Positions 24,101 to 38,587 of a stretch of 64,000 nt of DNA are shown in pieces. The first letter of the stretch is position 1; each line of letters opens with the position of its first letter. Source of the DNA: Pectinophora gossypiella (lineage: Eukaryota; Arthropoda; Insecta; Lepidoptera; Gelechiidae); contig NC_065420.1 of the NCBI RefSeq assembly GCF_024362695.1, positions 2,822,501 through 2,886,500 on the forward strand, in the 5' to 3' direction. Made by a program: the position numbers and the translations under genes. The notes under the pieces were generated by a model. The model had not been told where the DNA came from, made no database searches, and saw only the letters and a list, made by a program, of their open reading frames with translations.

Positions 24101-27100
24101 AGAACATCTGTTTTTATTGTTTGTTTTACAGAATTTAAATGATACAGGATTACCAGATACACTTAAATATAACATTAGACTATGGGATGCACAAACGAAA
24201 GCAAAACAAGTTTCTATATTAGCGGATTTGTACCGATTGTATGATGATGATTATGACGATGTGTACATGAGTGAGATATTTTTTAATTTTATTTCTTGTT
24301 TATTAATTCAAAATCCTTGTCTTGCTGCTGGGTACTCTACTAGTAGCTTAAAAAAAAACTCTGTAAGTATATTTTTCTTTCGGTGTTAGGTATGTGGCCT
24401 ATCGCGTTGAGAGGTCATAATTTTCTACGACCACCTAGGTACCACCTACTTTTGGATCTACCTACTCCACTCCAATCTTATCAGTCATCCCGTGATCATG
24501 GCACTTGCAACAGTGTAGAAATATCGGGAGTCTCGTATCCCTATTTTGAACGCGGTAAGAACCCGTTATTATGTGTTTTAATTAGTATAGGTTACTGTTA
24601 GGTACCAGCAACTTGGTGCAGATGCTTAACAGAATGGACGTTCTTAGGTATTCAATAATATGGAAGATAGATTTTGGTTGCTTTTCTTCTGACTAATCAA
24701 TACTCTTCTTCTATCGTGTGGGTTGTGAGGAACCCCACCAACCCTGATGTCAGGGATATTATTGAAACGCCGTAGACCCCTTACATGACTCATGTAACGA
24801 CTACGTACTTACACCAGTAAGTAAGTAGTAGCCGGGACCAACGGCTTAACGTGCCTTACGAAGCACGGATCATCTTACGTTTTGAACAACAAATCTGATT
24901 AACGTTTTGCAACTGATTCTCTCATTATTTAGAAGCTGCGCTCTTATCGGTGGAGTAATCGCCATTTTCACAATTTCAGCTCCACACATAACACTTTTAG
25001 CTAATTTACAATGGCAATTGGACAAAGCTTACCTGGAAAGGCTTTCTGGAAATGAAATACACCATGTAATGTACTATATTTTTAGTTATTCTACTTTCCA
25101 AAGCTAGAAATTAAAAATAGAAAAGTAGATACCTACCTAAGATAGTGCTGTACCTATGAATCCTAACATCTTACTAACAGAAACTTTGTAAAACAGGTTA
25201 TTATAAGGTTAGTGATTATTTAGAAGATCTGGGGACTAATATAAAGCAGACAAATTACTAAATTGTACTTATAATAATATTTTGATTTCAAAAAAAGAAT
25301 GTCTAGGGTCCTATGGCGAGGTTTTTCTTGCAGCTCCTTTTCCCGGATATACAGGTTGTGAGAAGCTGCAGTGGTTTTAGGCGGATGAGACGTTCCTTAT
25401 TTAAAAAAACGACGATTCAAAGTGTAACTATGTTAACTACATAAAGTTAGTTTTTAATTTGAATTTGAATATATTTTGGTGAATAATCCGGATTACTAAT
25501 TCTGTGTTAGCTGTAGAGCCTCTGTGGTCTAGAAGTTAGAGCATTGTGTTCACGTTCTCTAGGTCTGGGTTCGATTTCCCATGGGGATACTATCGAAAGT
25601 CACTTTAAGATATTGTCCTTCGTTTGACTTGGTAATTTTACAAAAAATGAGTAATGTATGGAAATGCTGCACACTACCCCCATCCTAATAATATCGTCGA
25701 GGTGCTAAACGATTATTTTGAAGCAATGGAGAATACTAGATAGTATTTTAATTTTTAAATTTTTCAGTATGTGAAATTACACGCTAATTCGACAGAGCCA
25801 CATTCTATTCGAATTAAATTAATAAATAGTTTTCTCAAAGTTTGCATGATTCTGGGCCCTTTGCCGTATTTTATGTATAAAAACTCGAAGTTGGTTCGCA
25901 AGAAAAGGACTGGAATGAAAGTAAGTTTGTGAATACTAATTAGTAGGTATTCTTATTTGTTTTTGTTACTTACTTCTGTTATTGTAAATTGTACAGTAAT
26001 ATGTTATAATTTTACTACTATGAAAAACTAGCTCGAAGGTGTATTAAAAAAAGTGTTTGTTCACAACAAATGTTCAGGATCTCCGCGATACAGGGTATCC
26101 CTAGTGCGGGGTCCGTCAGTAATGTATAAATATATTCTATCCTACTTCATGGTGATAGGTATGGCTTTACTTATGTCATCATCATTAATTTTAGAGCCTA
26201 GCTCTTGTCGGTGTAGCATTTCCCATGCTACTACCCCGCATACACAATTACGCCCATCACCGCACCGCACCGCATCGCTGCATTTATGTACCTTATCATT
26301 AATTAAGAGCCAAGCTCTTGTCGGTGTAGTATTCTCCATGCTACTTTTTAGGGAAAATAGGGCAGTCGATTCTCTCTCTCCGTCTGACTCCAGTGTGATG
26401 GCGCCCAGAGTACTTTTATTTCAAAGCGCACCTGAATAGTACTGACAGTTACTGCTGCGTACCTACTTAGTTTTTTTTTTATTTACAGGGAATGTTGACG
26501 TTGTTTGGAGTACCAAACAATACAATGCGTAATTCTTACCTTATGACAACCACATTTTTTGGAACATTGTATTCTATAGTTGTAACTTTACTATTGAAGG
26601 TATATTTACTCTTTCTATTTACTTACAGTAAGTACGCATTTGACCGCACTCTCATTGCTTTTAAGTCATGAGAAAACAAGATGGGATATGCTTACCCACT
26701 ATATGCCTGTTAAGCTTGAAAACTTTTAAAACTTAGAATTATAAATTTGAAAATCAGTCGGGATCGAAGCAAATGGAATTTCATAGTCTCTGCTTAACCC
26801 TGTGGGAAATAAGCGTGAGTTTGTGTATGTATCTACGACTTTATTACTCTTAGCTTCAGAAGCGGTCTATCAGTTCGCGACAGTAAACACTTAACCCCGA
26901 TACGTCGCTATCGGCCCGCCGGCCTGGCTGTCAATTTCCCTTTCAGTGCTTATTTCCATCACCTCACAACGAGTTTTTTTAGACAACCAGGGGGTCTTGA
27001 AGACCATATTGTTGCAATGCATTAAAAAAATCAGTTTTGCAATTTGACACAGCAATATTGCTTAAATGAATTGATTCATTGTGGCCTTTTTTGACCCCCC

Positions 27101-30100
27101 AGATCACAACCTCACCTATCCTGCCGTACAGCAACGGGTTCCTAATAGCAGTGACATTTTTATTTCACTTCGTGTCGATTATGTCACTCACTTTCATAAC
27201 AAGTACATTAGCTCAGAATTGTAAGTACCTACCAAGTATTCTAAAGATTTTACTTCACAATAGAGTACAGATAAAGTACAGCACTAGAGTGTGAGTCATA
27301 CGAATTTCAGTTTAAGTATTAAGTAAAGGATTTTTGTTTTAACAGTACTCACCCGTGCCTAAAGAAAATTTCAAAGAAAAAAAATAATCGAATAAATCTG
27401 TCTCTGATGGGACTTGAACCTTCAACCCTCAGCTCTTGTCAAGCCAGGGGCCTGTTTAATAAAACTTACAATTGTAAATTACAACGACTATTTGATGTTC
27501 ATTACGTAGCTAATATGAAACTGCATAATATTCGTGATCACACACTCCGCAGTGTACATCAAATTGTCATTGGAATTTACAATTGTAAGTTTTATTAAAC
27601 AGGCCCCAGGGCGAGCATGTTACCATTACACCACCGGGTCGGGTATATCGTCATTGTAATTATTGGTTTAGCAGACAACGAACTTATTCGCAAAACGCCT
27701 TACCCCTAAAAAAGGACTTATTCGTACAATGACTTATTCTTAAAACGACTTATATGAATATACTATGCCGACGCCGGAGCCATCTATCTAAAATAGTAAT
27801 AAGTATTTCTAATAGCACCGATACGTCGACAGGTACAGTCATGAGCAATGTAATGTACCCACTTTAGGACTCTGTCGTACTAACATATTTGACATTTAGT
27901 GAGACTTACAGTTCAATTTGTCAAAAAAGCTAATGTGACATGGTAGTACCAAAGTGTATACATATTAATGCTCGTGACCGTACATGTAGGTAGATCTATT
28001 TATGCGATTACAACGTGTGGCGTAGCACTGTTGGGTGGAACAACAGTTGTAGCATACCTCCTTTTACACAGACACTACACATTGACGTTATCGTACACGC
28101 GCATCTCTGTGTGTCACGTTTGACGCCCATACGATAGAAGACTAAAGTAAGACCGAGGGGGTGAGGTAAATTTAGATTTACCTCCGGTGGGGAGCGGAGA
28201 GTGGCCCTTCGAAAAACAGAGGCAATACGGGTCGACTTACTACTAAGAGCAGATAGTCGACTTGAGAACAAGGAACTACAAGGACAAAAAATGCTCAGTA
28301 GTTCCTTTTTTCGTCGGTTAAAAAAAACGTTACCTACTTTATGGTTTGGTAGTCTCAGTAGTTCCTTTAGCTCCTTTGAAGGAACTACAAGGACAAAAAA
28401 TGCTCAGTAGTTCCTTTTTTCGTCGGTTAAAAAAAACGTTACCTACTTTATGGTTTGGTAGTCTCAGTAGTTCCTTTAGCTCCTTTGAAGGAACTACAAG
28501 GACAAAAAATGCTCAGTAGTTCCTTCAGAGGAACTGAAAGGCACTACTGAGAATAGTTGGTATTATTCCTTATCCTATGCCATTACATCACCGGGACCTC
28601 ATCTATCCTGCCCATGCAAAATGTTCCATCTATATCATCATTATGCCGACTCCAGCGCCATCTATCCGAAGCAGCGAGTACCTACTAACATTTCTTGGAC
28701 CGATAAATCCGATTAGTCAGAATTACTTAAGAGTTGTCTTCCGATTACAACGACACATGTATTGGCACTGCTTAAAATAGGTAGTTACGAAGCAATTGTC
28801 GGTTACTCATCTGTTTTAGTTCAATTTCAGATCAACACTCGGACAGTCTAGCTCTGTTGATGTACATCATGACATTCATAATTAACATTCTATTGTTCCG
28901 AACAAATTTCATTGCGGATTACTTAGTATGTCTCACCATACCGCATGCTCCCGTTTTCGTGTTTTGGGATGAAGTTACAACTCTTCAACGAAATGGTAAG
29001 GCCATAAGAATTTTCTGCCTAACGTTCGGCCAGTCCTGGCACAGGCCTAAACCAATGATTGTCGAATTCATGTTTGGATCATAAATGATTATCACCTGCT
29101 CAACGGTGAAAGAAAACATCGTGAGGAAATTCACGTTCCCGAGAAATTCATTTTCGGAGTTATATGACCTATACCTGTATTGGGCTGGTTTTTCCTTTGC
29201 GGATTGGAAGGTCAGACAGGCAGTCGCTTCTGTAAAAAACCGGACCTGTCAAATCTTCAGTTTAGGTAAGCGGGCCCAGTGAAAACCGGGACAATGCTTG
29301 GGAGATGATGACTTGATAGCTATACAGTACCTATAGACTCACACACACAACTAATTATTATTACTGTACAATAGGTATGGGCACACAATTCTCAAATATG
29401 TGGACGTCACATGGCTCAAAAAACACAGCTTCAGTTTTTATGGTTTGGGTGTTCTTCATAATCCATCTCTTCCTGATACTATGCCTGTCCTGGTATCTCG
29501 AGGCTGTTAAACCGGGCATGTATGGTATTGCTCATCCCTGGAACTTCTTATGTCAAGTAAGTTATAATTAAGAGATTAAACGAACTTAGGTACCTGTATG
29601 TGAAGTTCTATTTCAATTATACGAAGCTCCTTGTTCGAGACGCGACTCCCTCTCTTCAATTTTAATATCCCGCCCTGAAGTCTCTACAGGTGATGGAGTT
29701 GTCCATGAAACATGCTTTAAATATAATGACATTAGTTGCCAGGTGCGTTCAGGATGCGGGAAAATAATCTTTTTTAGCTATAGATAAGAGCTTTGAATTT
29801 TGACGACGCTGGAGCATAAGACGTAGACTATACTTAAAACCGTCTCGAACAAGGAGCGAGTATAATAAATCTTTATTACTTATTAAGTTCCAATGCACGC
29901 AGAACGCAGGGGTTTGTATACATAAACCCCTTAAAATATAGCGTAATTACAATGCCCGCAGCACAAAGATATAGTAAATACATCGCCTAGTGTGAAAGAG
30001 ATAAAAGATAATAATGTCTCTATCGCACTATAGGTGTACAGCTTAGTACGAAAGAGACTAGAGATATGTCACTGTAATCATGCTACGTTCTAGTAAGTAA

Positions 30101-33100
30101 GTTAAAGTGTAACTTCCTTCTTTCAGCGAAAATATTGGTTCGTTGTAAAGAAGAAGATTCGTAAGAAACAAGTTAAAGGCGTGAACTTCCACGTAACGGC
30201 TGAAGGACAAAATGTACAAAAGGACAATAGATTTTTCGAAGCACAACCAGAAGATACTCCGATTGCCATAAAAATTGTCGGAGTTACAAAGGTAAAATAG
30301 TACATTATGCTATAAGTGTGATAAATTGGTCATAACAGTCGAGGTTAAATTTCAGCCCGAGCCACAGGCGTCAATTATCAATATTTTTTTTATTAAAATC
30401 ATTTTTAAATATTTTATTTTTACAAAATAGGAATGCGTTTTTTAATCTATGTATTACAATACCCGAAACATGGGCGGCCATGATTGAACTTCGTGTGACG
30501 TCACATTTCACAAAATAAACAAAAACTATCTGTTAACTTTCAAGTGATACCTCATCATCAGCCGTATGACGCCCACTGCTGGGCATAGGCCTCCCCCAAG
30601 GATCTCCACGACGATCGGTCCTGCGCTGCCCGCATCCAGCGGCTTCCCACGACCTTCACCAGATCGTCGGTCCACCTTGTAGCGGGCCTACCCACTGAGC
30701 GTCGTCCGACGCGTGGTCGCCATTCCAGAACCTTTCCGCCCCATCGGCCATCGGTTCTCCTCGCTATGTGTCCTGCCCATTGCCACTTCAGCTTTGCAAT
30801 TCTCCGAGCTATGTCGGTGACTTTAGTTTTCCTGCGGATCTCCTCATTTCTGATTCGATCGAGCAGGGAAATACCGAGCATAGCTCTCTCCATTTCCCGC
30901 TGAGCGACACCGAGCCTCCTCACGAGACCCATAGTAAGCGGCCACGTCTCACTGCCATAGGTCATCACTGGCAACACGCACTGGTCAAAGACTTTCATCT
31001 TGAGACACTGAGGTATTTTGGACGAGAAGATATTCCGCAGCTTCCCGAACGCTGCCCATCCGAGTTGGATCCGACGAGAGATCTCTTTCTCGAAGTTGGA
31101 CTTACCTAACTGGATTATTTGTCCTAGGTATATGTACTGGTCTACAACTTCAAGTGTAACGTTCCCAACCTGAACTGGAGTGGGTGCGACATGGTAGTTG
31201 GACATAATTTTTGTCTTTGCCATGTTCATGCTAAGACCCACTCGTTGGGATGCGTTACTGAGATGCTCGAGCATGGTGTTCAGGTCTTCCAGGGTCTCAG
31301 CCATTAGGACTATATCATCGGCAAATCGAAGGTGCGTCAGGTACTCGCCGTTGATGTTGATGCCAAATCCTTTCCAGTCCAGAAGCTTAAAAATATCCTC
31401 CAATGCAGCAGTGAACAGTTTCGGAGAGATGACATCTCCCTGTCTCACTCCTCGCTGCAGTTGGATCGGATTAGAGCTCTGGTTCTGTACTCGAACTGAC
31501 ATAGTGGCGTTTTGGTAGAGGTCCCTTAGCACTTCGATGTACCTATGGTCCACTTGGCACCTCTGAAGAGACTGTAACACCGCCCAGGTCTCGATCGAAT
31601 CGAATCAAAGGCTTTCTCATTTCTCAAGTGATACCTACTGTTTGACAATTTCTTTGTTGAACTGTGACGTCACTGGGCAAAAACAAAAACTGTAAATACT
31701 TATTTGACATATTTGAGGAAAAAGCGATGGCGAGCGAATTTATTTTTCTATTATCTTTTGTCGCATTAACAATGTGCGCGCAGATAGAGTCGATGCATTT
31801 CTGGATGTAAAAACTCTATGGTGGAATTAAAATAAAACTAATAAAAAGCTCGTAAAGGTACATTATTAAAGGTATTGGATGTTTTATAAGGGTGCTTTAT
31901 GCACCTAAAAGCGGTGCAATAAAAGTTACTTTACGAGCAAGTGTGTTGAAAAAGGAGTAAGAAAGATATAAACAACCCTGAATGCGAGAATAAAGACCAG
32001 TAGTTGTTGGGTTGGTTGCAGATATTCCGAAACTTCAACGAGCCTGATTGTCATGCTGTAGAAAACGTAGATCTGGAAGTTCATAAAGGAGAGATCACTG
32101 TGTTGTTGGGAGTCAACGGTGCTGGGAAGTCTACTCTTCTATCCATTGTTACAGGTTGGTTTCTCATCCTGGCAAGGATCAGACGCTTGAGGGGTCAGAT
32201 TTTAAAGTATTTATTGTTAGGGTTCGTACTGTTTATTTGTTTATTATTAGATTATATAACTTAATAACAGACGGAATAAAGTCGTGAATCTGTGTCACGA
32301 CTGCATTATTTTTTTAATCTGAAACTGGCATATTATTTCTTTCGTTTTTACTTTTGATTTCTTCTTTTTCGAACGCGAACGTTTTCCCGCCTTTTTGAAA
32401 GGCGGTGGCGGGAATTTTGTTTGGTTGCGGTAATCTACTAGAAAGAGTTGGAGAGTTAATATTGTTTTTGAAAATATAACATTATTCAAGAGAATTGCCG
32501 CGTGGTAGCCCAGTTGGTAGAACGCTTGCCTCTCACTTTGAGGTCGCATGTTCGAATCCAGCACAGGCCTAAACCAATGATTGTCAAATTTGTTTTCGAA
32601 TTCATGTTCGGATCATAAAAGATTATCACGTGCTGACCGGTGAAGGAAAACATTTGTGAGGACCCACATTCCCGGAATACATTTTAGGAGGTATCTGACC
32701 TAAGCTGTATTGGGCTGGTTTTCCCTTCGCGGGTTGGTAGGTCAGACGACTGCTACCTCTGATCTACCAGCTTTCGTAAAAAAAACCGGACCTATCAAAT
32801 CTTCAAGTTAGGTAAGCGGACCCCGCGAAAAACAGGATAATGCTAGGAAGATGATGATGATTCAAGAGAATTGCTGACTTGTTTGATTACGACGAGCACC
32901 TCCACATCTGAGAGCAGTAGTATTATCACATTATGAATTGATTTTACCTTCCTGTAAGCCTGAAAGTGCGAGGGATATCTTCAAACGCGTATAAAAGATT
33001 CTTCTCTAACAATTAACAAACATAAGTGATTTCGTTTTTCAAGGAATGTTTAGTGCTACTCATGGAAAGGTGTACATCAACGGTTATGATAACTCAGCGC

Positions 33101-36100
33101 GACTTCGTGACTTGCGAAAAGACTTGGGATATTGTCCTCAACGCGAAATGACCTTCGAATACCTTACTGTTATGGAGAATATCTACTTCTTTCAACAGGT
33201 ATGACAAATTATTTCATTATTGAGGTTCGGTTCAGAGTAAGTTCATCCACTAAAAAGAACTATTATTGTTTGTCATAATTACTTTTAGAGGGTTTAAAAA
33301 GGCCACATAGAACAAATTCGGGAACGCTTAGATGAATTGGTTTGATGTGGTCCTTTAAAATCCGCGTTTGAGCTTATATAGGTATGTATGTATTTTGACC
33401 ACAGGCATAGAATAAGGGATCCAAAGGGTTCAGTAGGGGTAAAATAGACCTAAGGAGGTTTATCTAGTAATGCCCAATTATTTTGGCTTCGTGTTCCGTT
33501 GTTTCAGCTAAGGGGCGATTCAATTGCCAGTGCGAATAAACACCACCTAATTCGAGCCCTAGATCTGGTCGATGTTGGCGATTACTATACTAAACAACTT
33601 CCTACTGGCATGAGAAGAGCTGTACAGGTTAGCAAAATTATGTATTAGTTTAGAGAATTTTTGTGTGTGTCTGTCTACTTTAACGGGAAATACGCGTGAT
33701 CTTAATATACACGTCTAATTTATTTTAATCTACCCTATAAGATCCCACTGCTGGGCAAGGGCCTCCCCTTCCTCTTTTCCATTTTTCGCGGTCCTGTGCG
33801 TACTCCGGCCAGCTATTTTTTTTGACGTGACTTATTGTAGATTTGCCGCAGCTGGCATTAACTACTTGGCCGGACAAATGGGGAGCGCTGAAGGCTATCA
33901 CCCGGTACAACATTTAAGACAACAGGCCTGAGGGTGCCCAGTTGGGCGCGAACCTCGGCTCAGGGCGTCGTCTGAGAGGAAAAATATTTGAAAGAATTAA
34001 TCGACCCTAGCAGGTCGATAGCGATAAGCGCTGATTGAGGGAAGTCATCGACCACGCTGGCGGGGTCGGTATCGGGGTCCTAACACTCCGGCCAGTACAC
34101 ACGTAACGTATGTAGAATTTATTGTCATATAGTTGTGATACTTCATACATAAGATCACGCCTATTTCCCGATGTAGGGTAGACAGCGACCACGGAATTCC
34201 ACTTACTACGATCCTGATTCCAATACACCACCTTCGCTTCCACCACTCTCATCAAAGACTTCACGCATGCGCGCCGGTATAGAGCTTCGCCAATCTTGAC
34301 CGTGATACTACCACTGTGATATGACCCTGTTCGGAGAATGGCTAAGTTGTAAACCCAACAATGGGTTTACAACTTAGCCATTTCTTGAGGCGGGCAGTAA
34401 TTAATAATTGTATGCCGGGTGCCTCCTATTTAGACATTTTAAAAAGAATAATTTCTTATAAATTCTCGAAAAATAGTACAATCATAATCTTGGCCGGTAG
34501 GAGAGGTAACGCGAACAAAGAACTACTTTCCCATTATATTTCCTTACTTAACAGCCTACCGAATGTAGAACAAGTGATTTTGTTTGCATTGCCTTTCAGC
34601 CAAAGTCAGCTTAATTCCGAAAATAAGTTTAGGCATGATCTAAACCTGACATTGCATACTTTAGTATGCGATTATTATAATAAATTTCAGTTCATTGATA
34701 CGAATTCCTATGTTAGGAATTTTTATTTGACCAAAGGTAGATATTACTATCTATCTAACTTTTACAAAAGACAAATAGCGAAGTCGCTATCCTTTTTTTT
34801 TACATTAGAATCAGCCAATTCGTTGGCTTTTAACGCGTCTGCTCCTATTGAGCAGCCTATTTTTATTTCTGACATTTGTAATTTAAATTAAATTTAATGA
34901 CAACAGAGAAAAACTTTGGCTGTAGTAAGTTAAATGACGACATATTAAATATAAAATGCAATAAGAAAAATACAAATGTAATCAACCTGGTACACCAAAA
35001 CATACAAGGAATATTGGGCAAGGAACTTGAAATTGAACTTTTTTTAAACAGTAATTGTGTTGATATTATGTGCGTAACTGAACATTGGCTAAAAAAACAT
35101 GAGTTCGTTTGCTTCAATAATCACCAGGTTGCCAGCTCGTACAGCAGGGAGACGGCTATCCGTGGCGGTTCATTAATATTAGTACGAAATTGTTTAAAAT
35201 ATAAGGAACGAACGGATATTGTAAGTCTCTCAGTTGAGCGAACTGTTGAGCTAGCCTGTATTGAACTCAGCCGGCTTATTGTATTGAGCGTATACAGACC
35301 CCCCGCTTCATCTTATGATCTATTTGAGAAAGTTATTGATGAAGCTTTATGCAAATTATGTAATAAAAGCAAACATGTTATCGTCTGCGGTGATTTTAAT
35401 ATTGATATTCTGGAAAATTGCTCATTAAGTACTACATTCAAATCCTTATTTCTGTGTTATAATCTTGTAAATCTTTTTTCAGAACCAACCCGAATCACGT
35501 CACAGTCCGCGAAATGTATCGATAATATTTTTAGTAACTTAGAACCTTGTGATAAATTAATAATTAATAAATTAAAGTCAGATCACTGTGGTCAACAAAT
35601 ATCTTTCAACTTATTTGTTGACCGCTCACTGAAAAAGGATGTTACATGCAATCCCATATCAAGTAGTCGTTTAGAACAATTCAAAGATAATATGTCAAAC
35701 AAATTACCAGAACTTCCTTACTGTGATGACCCAAATTTGTTATATAACTCCCTATTTAATTTAACAAAATCGGAATTTAATAAAGTATTTAAGGCAAAAA
35801 CAATTAAGAAAGCAGACACACCAATTTTTAGTGACTGGGCGACGGTAGGAATTTATAAGAGTAGAAACAGGTTGTATGAACTTTACGAAGAAAGAACATA
35901 CAATCATAGCGTAGCTTTTCACGACTATGTAAAACAGTATTCAAAAGTTTTCAAACGTGTTTGCGTTACCGCGAAGGCAATGTTTATTAGCAGTAAAATT
36001 AAAGGTAGCTCAGATATTATTAAAATGACTTGGAAAGTTATTAATAGCGAAACTGGGAAAGTCAAAGCACGCGATCTCGAGTATCAATTACAAATTGACG

Positions 36101-38555
36101 GTAAACTACTCACAAATGATAAGCAAGTTGCTGAAGCTTTTGAAAAATTCTTTACTGACATTCCATTTTCGACTACCAAGGACTTGAAGTCATCTCCTGC
36201 ACTCGCTCAATCACTTGTAAGGGAGCACATAGATACGTCCAAAGTAGATAAACTAACATTTACACACGTGAGTCCTAGGGACGTCTTAAGAGCTTTTAAA
36301 TCTTTAGAAATCAAAAAGACTGCAGATCTTCATGGTCTCTCTGTTAAAGTCATTAACTCCGTGATTGATTGCATAGCTCCCTATCTATCATGTATATTTA
36401 ATAAATGTGTAGACAATGGTGTGTTTCCAGATTTAATGAAGCACAGTAAAGTCATTCCATTGTTTAAAGCTGGTAGTACTTCTGACCCTACTAATTTTAG
36501 ACCAATATCTATACTACCCACGCTTAGTAAAATATTTGAAAAAATTGTATTACTGCAATTACTTCAACATTTCAATTTAAACAATTTAATGTCTAATAAA
36601 CAATTTGGTTTCACAAAGGGTCGCTCAACAACCGATGCTGGTGTCGAGTTAATAAATCATGTTTTTCAGGCTTGGGAGGAGTCCAAAGATGCTATTGGTG
36701 TCTTTTGCGACCTTTCCAAAGCCTTCGATTGCGTTTGTCATGATATCTTGATCGCGAAACTTCGTCACTATGGAATAACTGATAATGCCATCGCTCTTTT
36801 GGAGTCGTACCTTAGTGGCCGCGTTCAGAGGGTTGATGTGCATGGCTCCAGATCGTGTGGATCTAACGTCACTATAGGCGTCCCGCAGGGCTCAATTCTA
36901 GGTCCATTTCTATTCCTAGTTTACATAAACGACCTACCTAGTCTTGTAAAACACGAGGTGGTGCTGTTTGCAGATGATACCTCCTTACTTTTTAAAGTAA
37001 AGAGACGACAAGATTCCTTTGACGATGTAAACAACGCCATTTCAGAGGTAGTGGATTGGTTTACTGTAAACAACCTGCTACTTAATGAAAATAAAACAAA
37101 ATATGTTTATTTTACGTTATCGAATGTTAGTAGGCCCCTCGATTCTATTATTGTAAAAAATAAGGAATTGGACCTCACGGATACTGCTGTATTTTTGGGA
37201 ATTACTTTGGACGCTAAGTTGCAATGGAGTCCTCATATTGATAAGTTGTCCAAAAGGCTCAGCTCAGCAGCATTCGCGGTCAAAAAAATTCGTTTGATAA
37301 CCGATGTAGAAACCGCGCGATTAGTTTATTTTGCCTACTTCCACAGTCTAATGTCGTACGGCATCTTGCTGTGGGGTCATGCTGCAGATATGAACAGCAT
37401 TTTTGTTCTGCAAAAGCGAGCCATTCGGGCGATTTACAAATTGGGACCCAAGATGTCACTTAGAAATAAATTTAAAGAAATTAATATTTTAACTTTGGCA
37501 TCACAATATATCTTTGAAAACTTAATATATGTAAAAAAACATATAGGATTATTTGCGAAAAATAGCGATCGGCACATTGTTAATACCAGGAATAAAAATA
37601 AACTTGCTTTACAAGTCAGTCGATTACATAAGATTACTAAATCTTTTAAGGGGCAATGTATACGTTTTTACAATAAGATTCCCATTGACATTCAGAATTT
37701 GCCTTTCAACTGTTTTAAGACAGTAGTTAAACAAAAACTTTACAAAAAAGGTTATTATAAAGTTAGTGATTATTTAGAAGATATGAATGCATGGGATTAA
37801 CTGTCTGAGAACCGATATTAGGCAGCTAAATTACTCAATTGTATACCAATATTTTATGTTTTATGCTTATTTTTATTTTTTTAAAGAACGTCTAGGGCCC
37901 TGTGCCGAGGTTTTTCTTGCAGCTTCTTTTCCCCGGCTATACAGGTTGTGAGAAGCTGCAGTAGTTTTAGGCGGATGAGACGTTCGTTATGTAAAATTGA
38001 CGATTCAAAGTGTAACTATGTTACCTACTGAATAAAGATATTTTTGAATTTGAATTTGAATTTGAATTTTGAATTTGAATTTGAATTTGAATTTGCGCGA
38101 CTTTACAAAGTAGTGTCATCGGTTTGAATCCCGGCTCTAAACTCCTAAATTCAACTTTATGATATTCGATTAATATTTGGACCATAGATAATTGATATCA
38201 CCTGGTTTCCGGATTTATGCCTGTTTAATGGTAATAGGCTCGTCTCCTATTACATGTCATGGGGCTTCTCAATAAATGTTTCTTGTTTCTTGTTTACTTA
38301 AATATAGCTGGCGAGGTGTAGGTGTACAGTCATGAGCAATATAATGTACCCACTTTAGGACTCTGTCGCACTAACATATTAGACATTTAGTGAGACTTAC
38401 AGTTCAATTTGTCAAAAAAGTTAATGCAACATGGTACCAAAGTGTATACATATTAATGCTCGTGACTGTACGTATATACTATGAACCACTGTCTACCCTT
38501 TCGGGGTAGAAGGCATTCAGTCAGTGTGTTGTGTATATGTGTTGTGTGTGTATGT

Positions 38556-38587
<32 letters not shown>

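Larger units (their letters stand above)
21113..30291 (+). other. Copy B exons 1-11: first transmembrane half
   Basis: Residues 1-503. Exon 1 carries a basic N-terminus (KHKRERLRRPF) and the first membrane span. Exons 2-5 form the large extracytoplasmic loop, the part most different from copy A. Exons 6-10 hold at least five hydrophobic stretches, for example FLIAVTFLFHFVSIMSLTFI in exon 8 and FMVWVFFIIHLFLILCLSWY in exon 10. Exon 11 is basic and leads to NBD1. Confidence 0.85.
34337..38096 (+). mobile_element. Nearly full-length non-LTR retrotransposon (CR1/Jockey superfamily)
   Basis: Holds the end of a first ORF, an intact second ORF, a 3' UTR with gaggtttttcttgcagcttc and aggttgtgagaagctgcagt, and a (TTTGAA)n-like tail at 38037-38094. 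The short-repeat tail and the EN-RT order fit CR1/L2/Daphne-type elements. The exact clade was not tested. The 5' end is truncated within ORF1 and marked by a 21-bp inverted repeat. I could not find a clear target-site duplication. In copy B intron 14, sense orientation. Confidence 0.85.

Noticed and set aside
26053..26439. A 128-codon plus-strand frame
   Set aside because: It covers repeat R14 in copy B intron 6. There is no domain and the sequence recurs elsewhere as non-coding repeat.
30768..31518. Plus-strand frames of 113 and 106 codons
   Set aside because: They are antisense shadows of the RTE-like reverse transcriptase on the minus strand.
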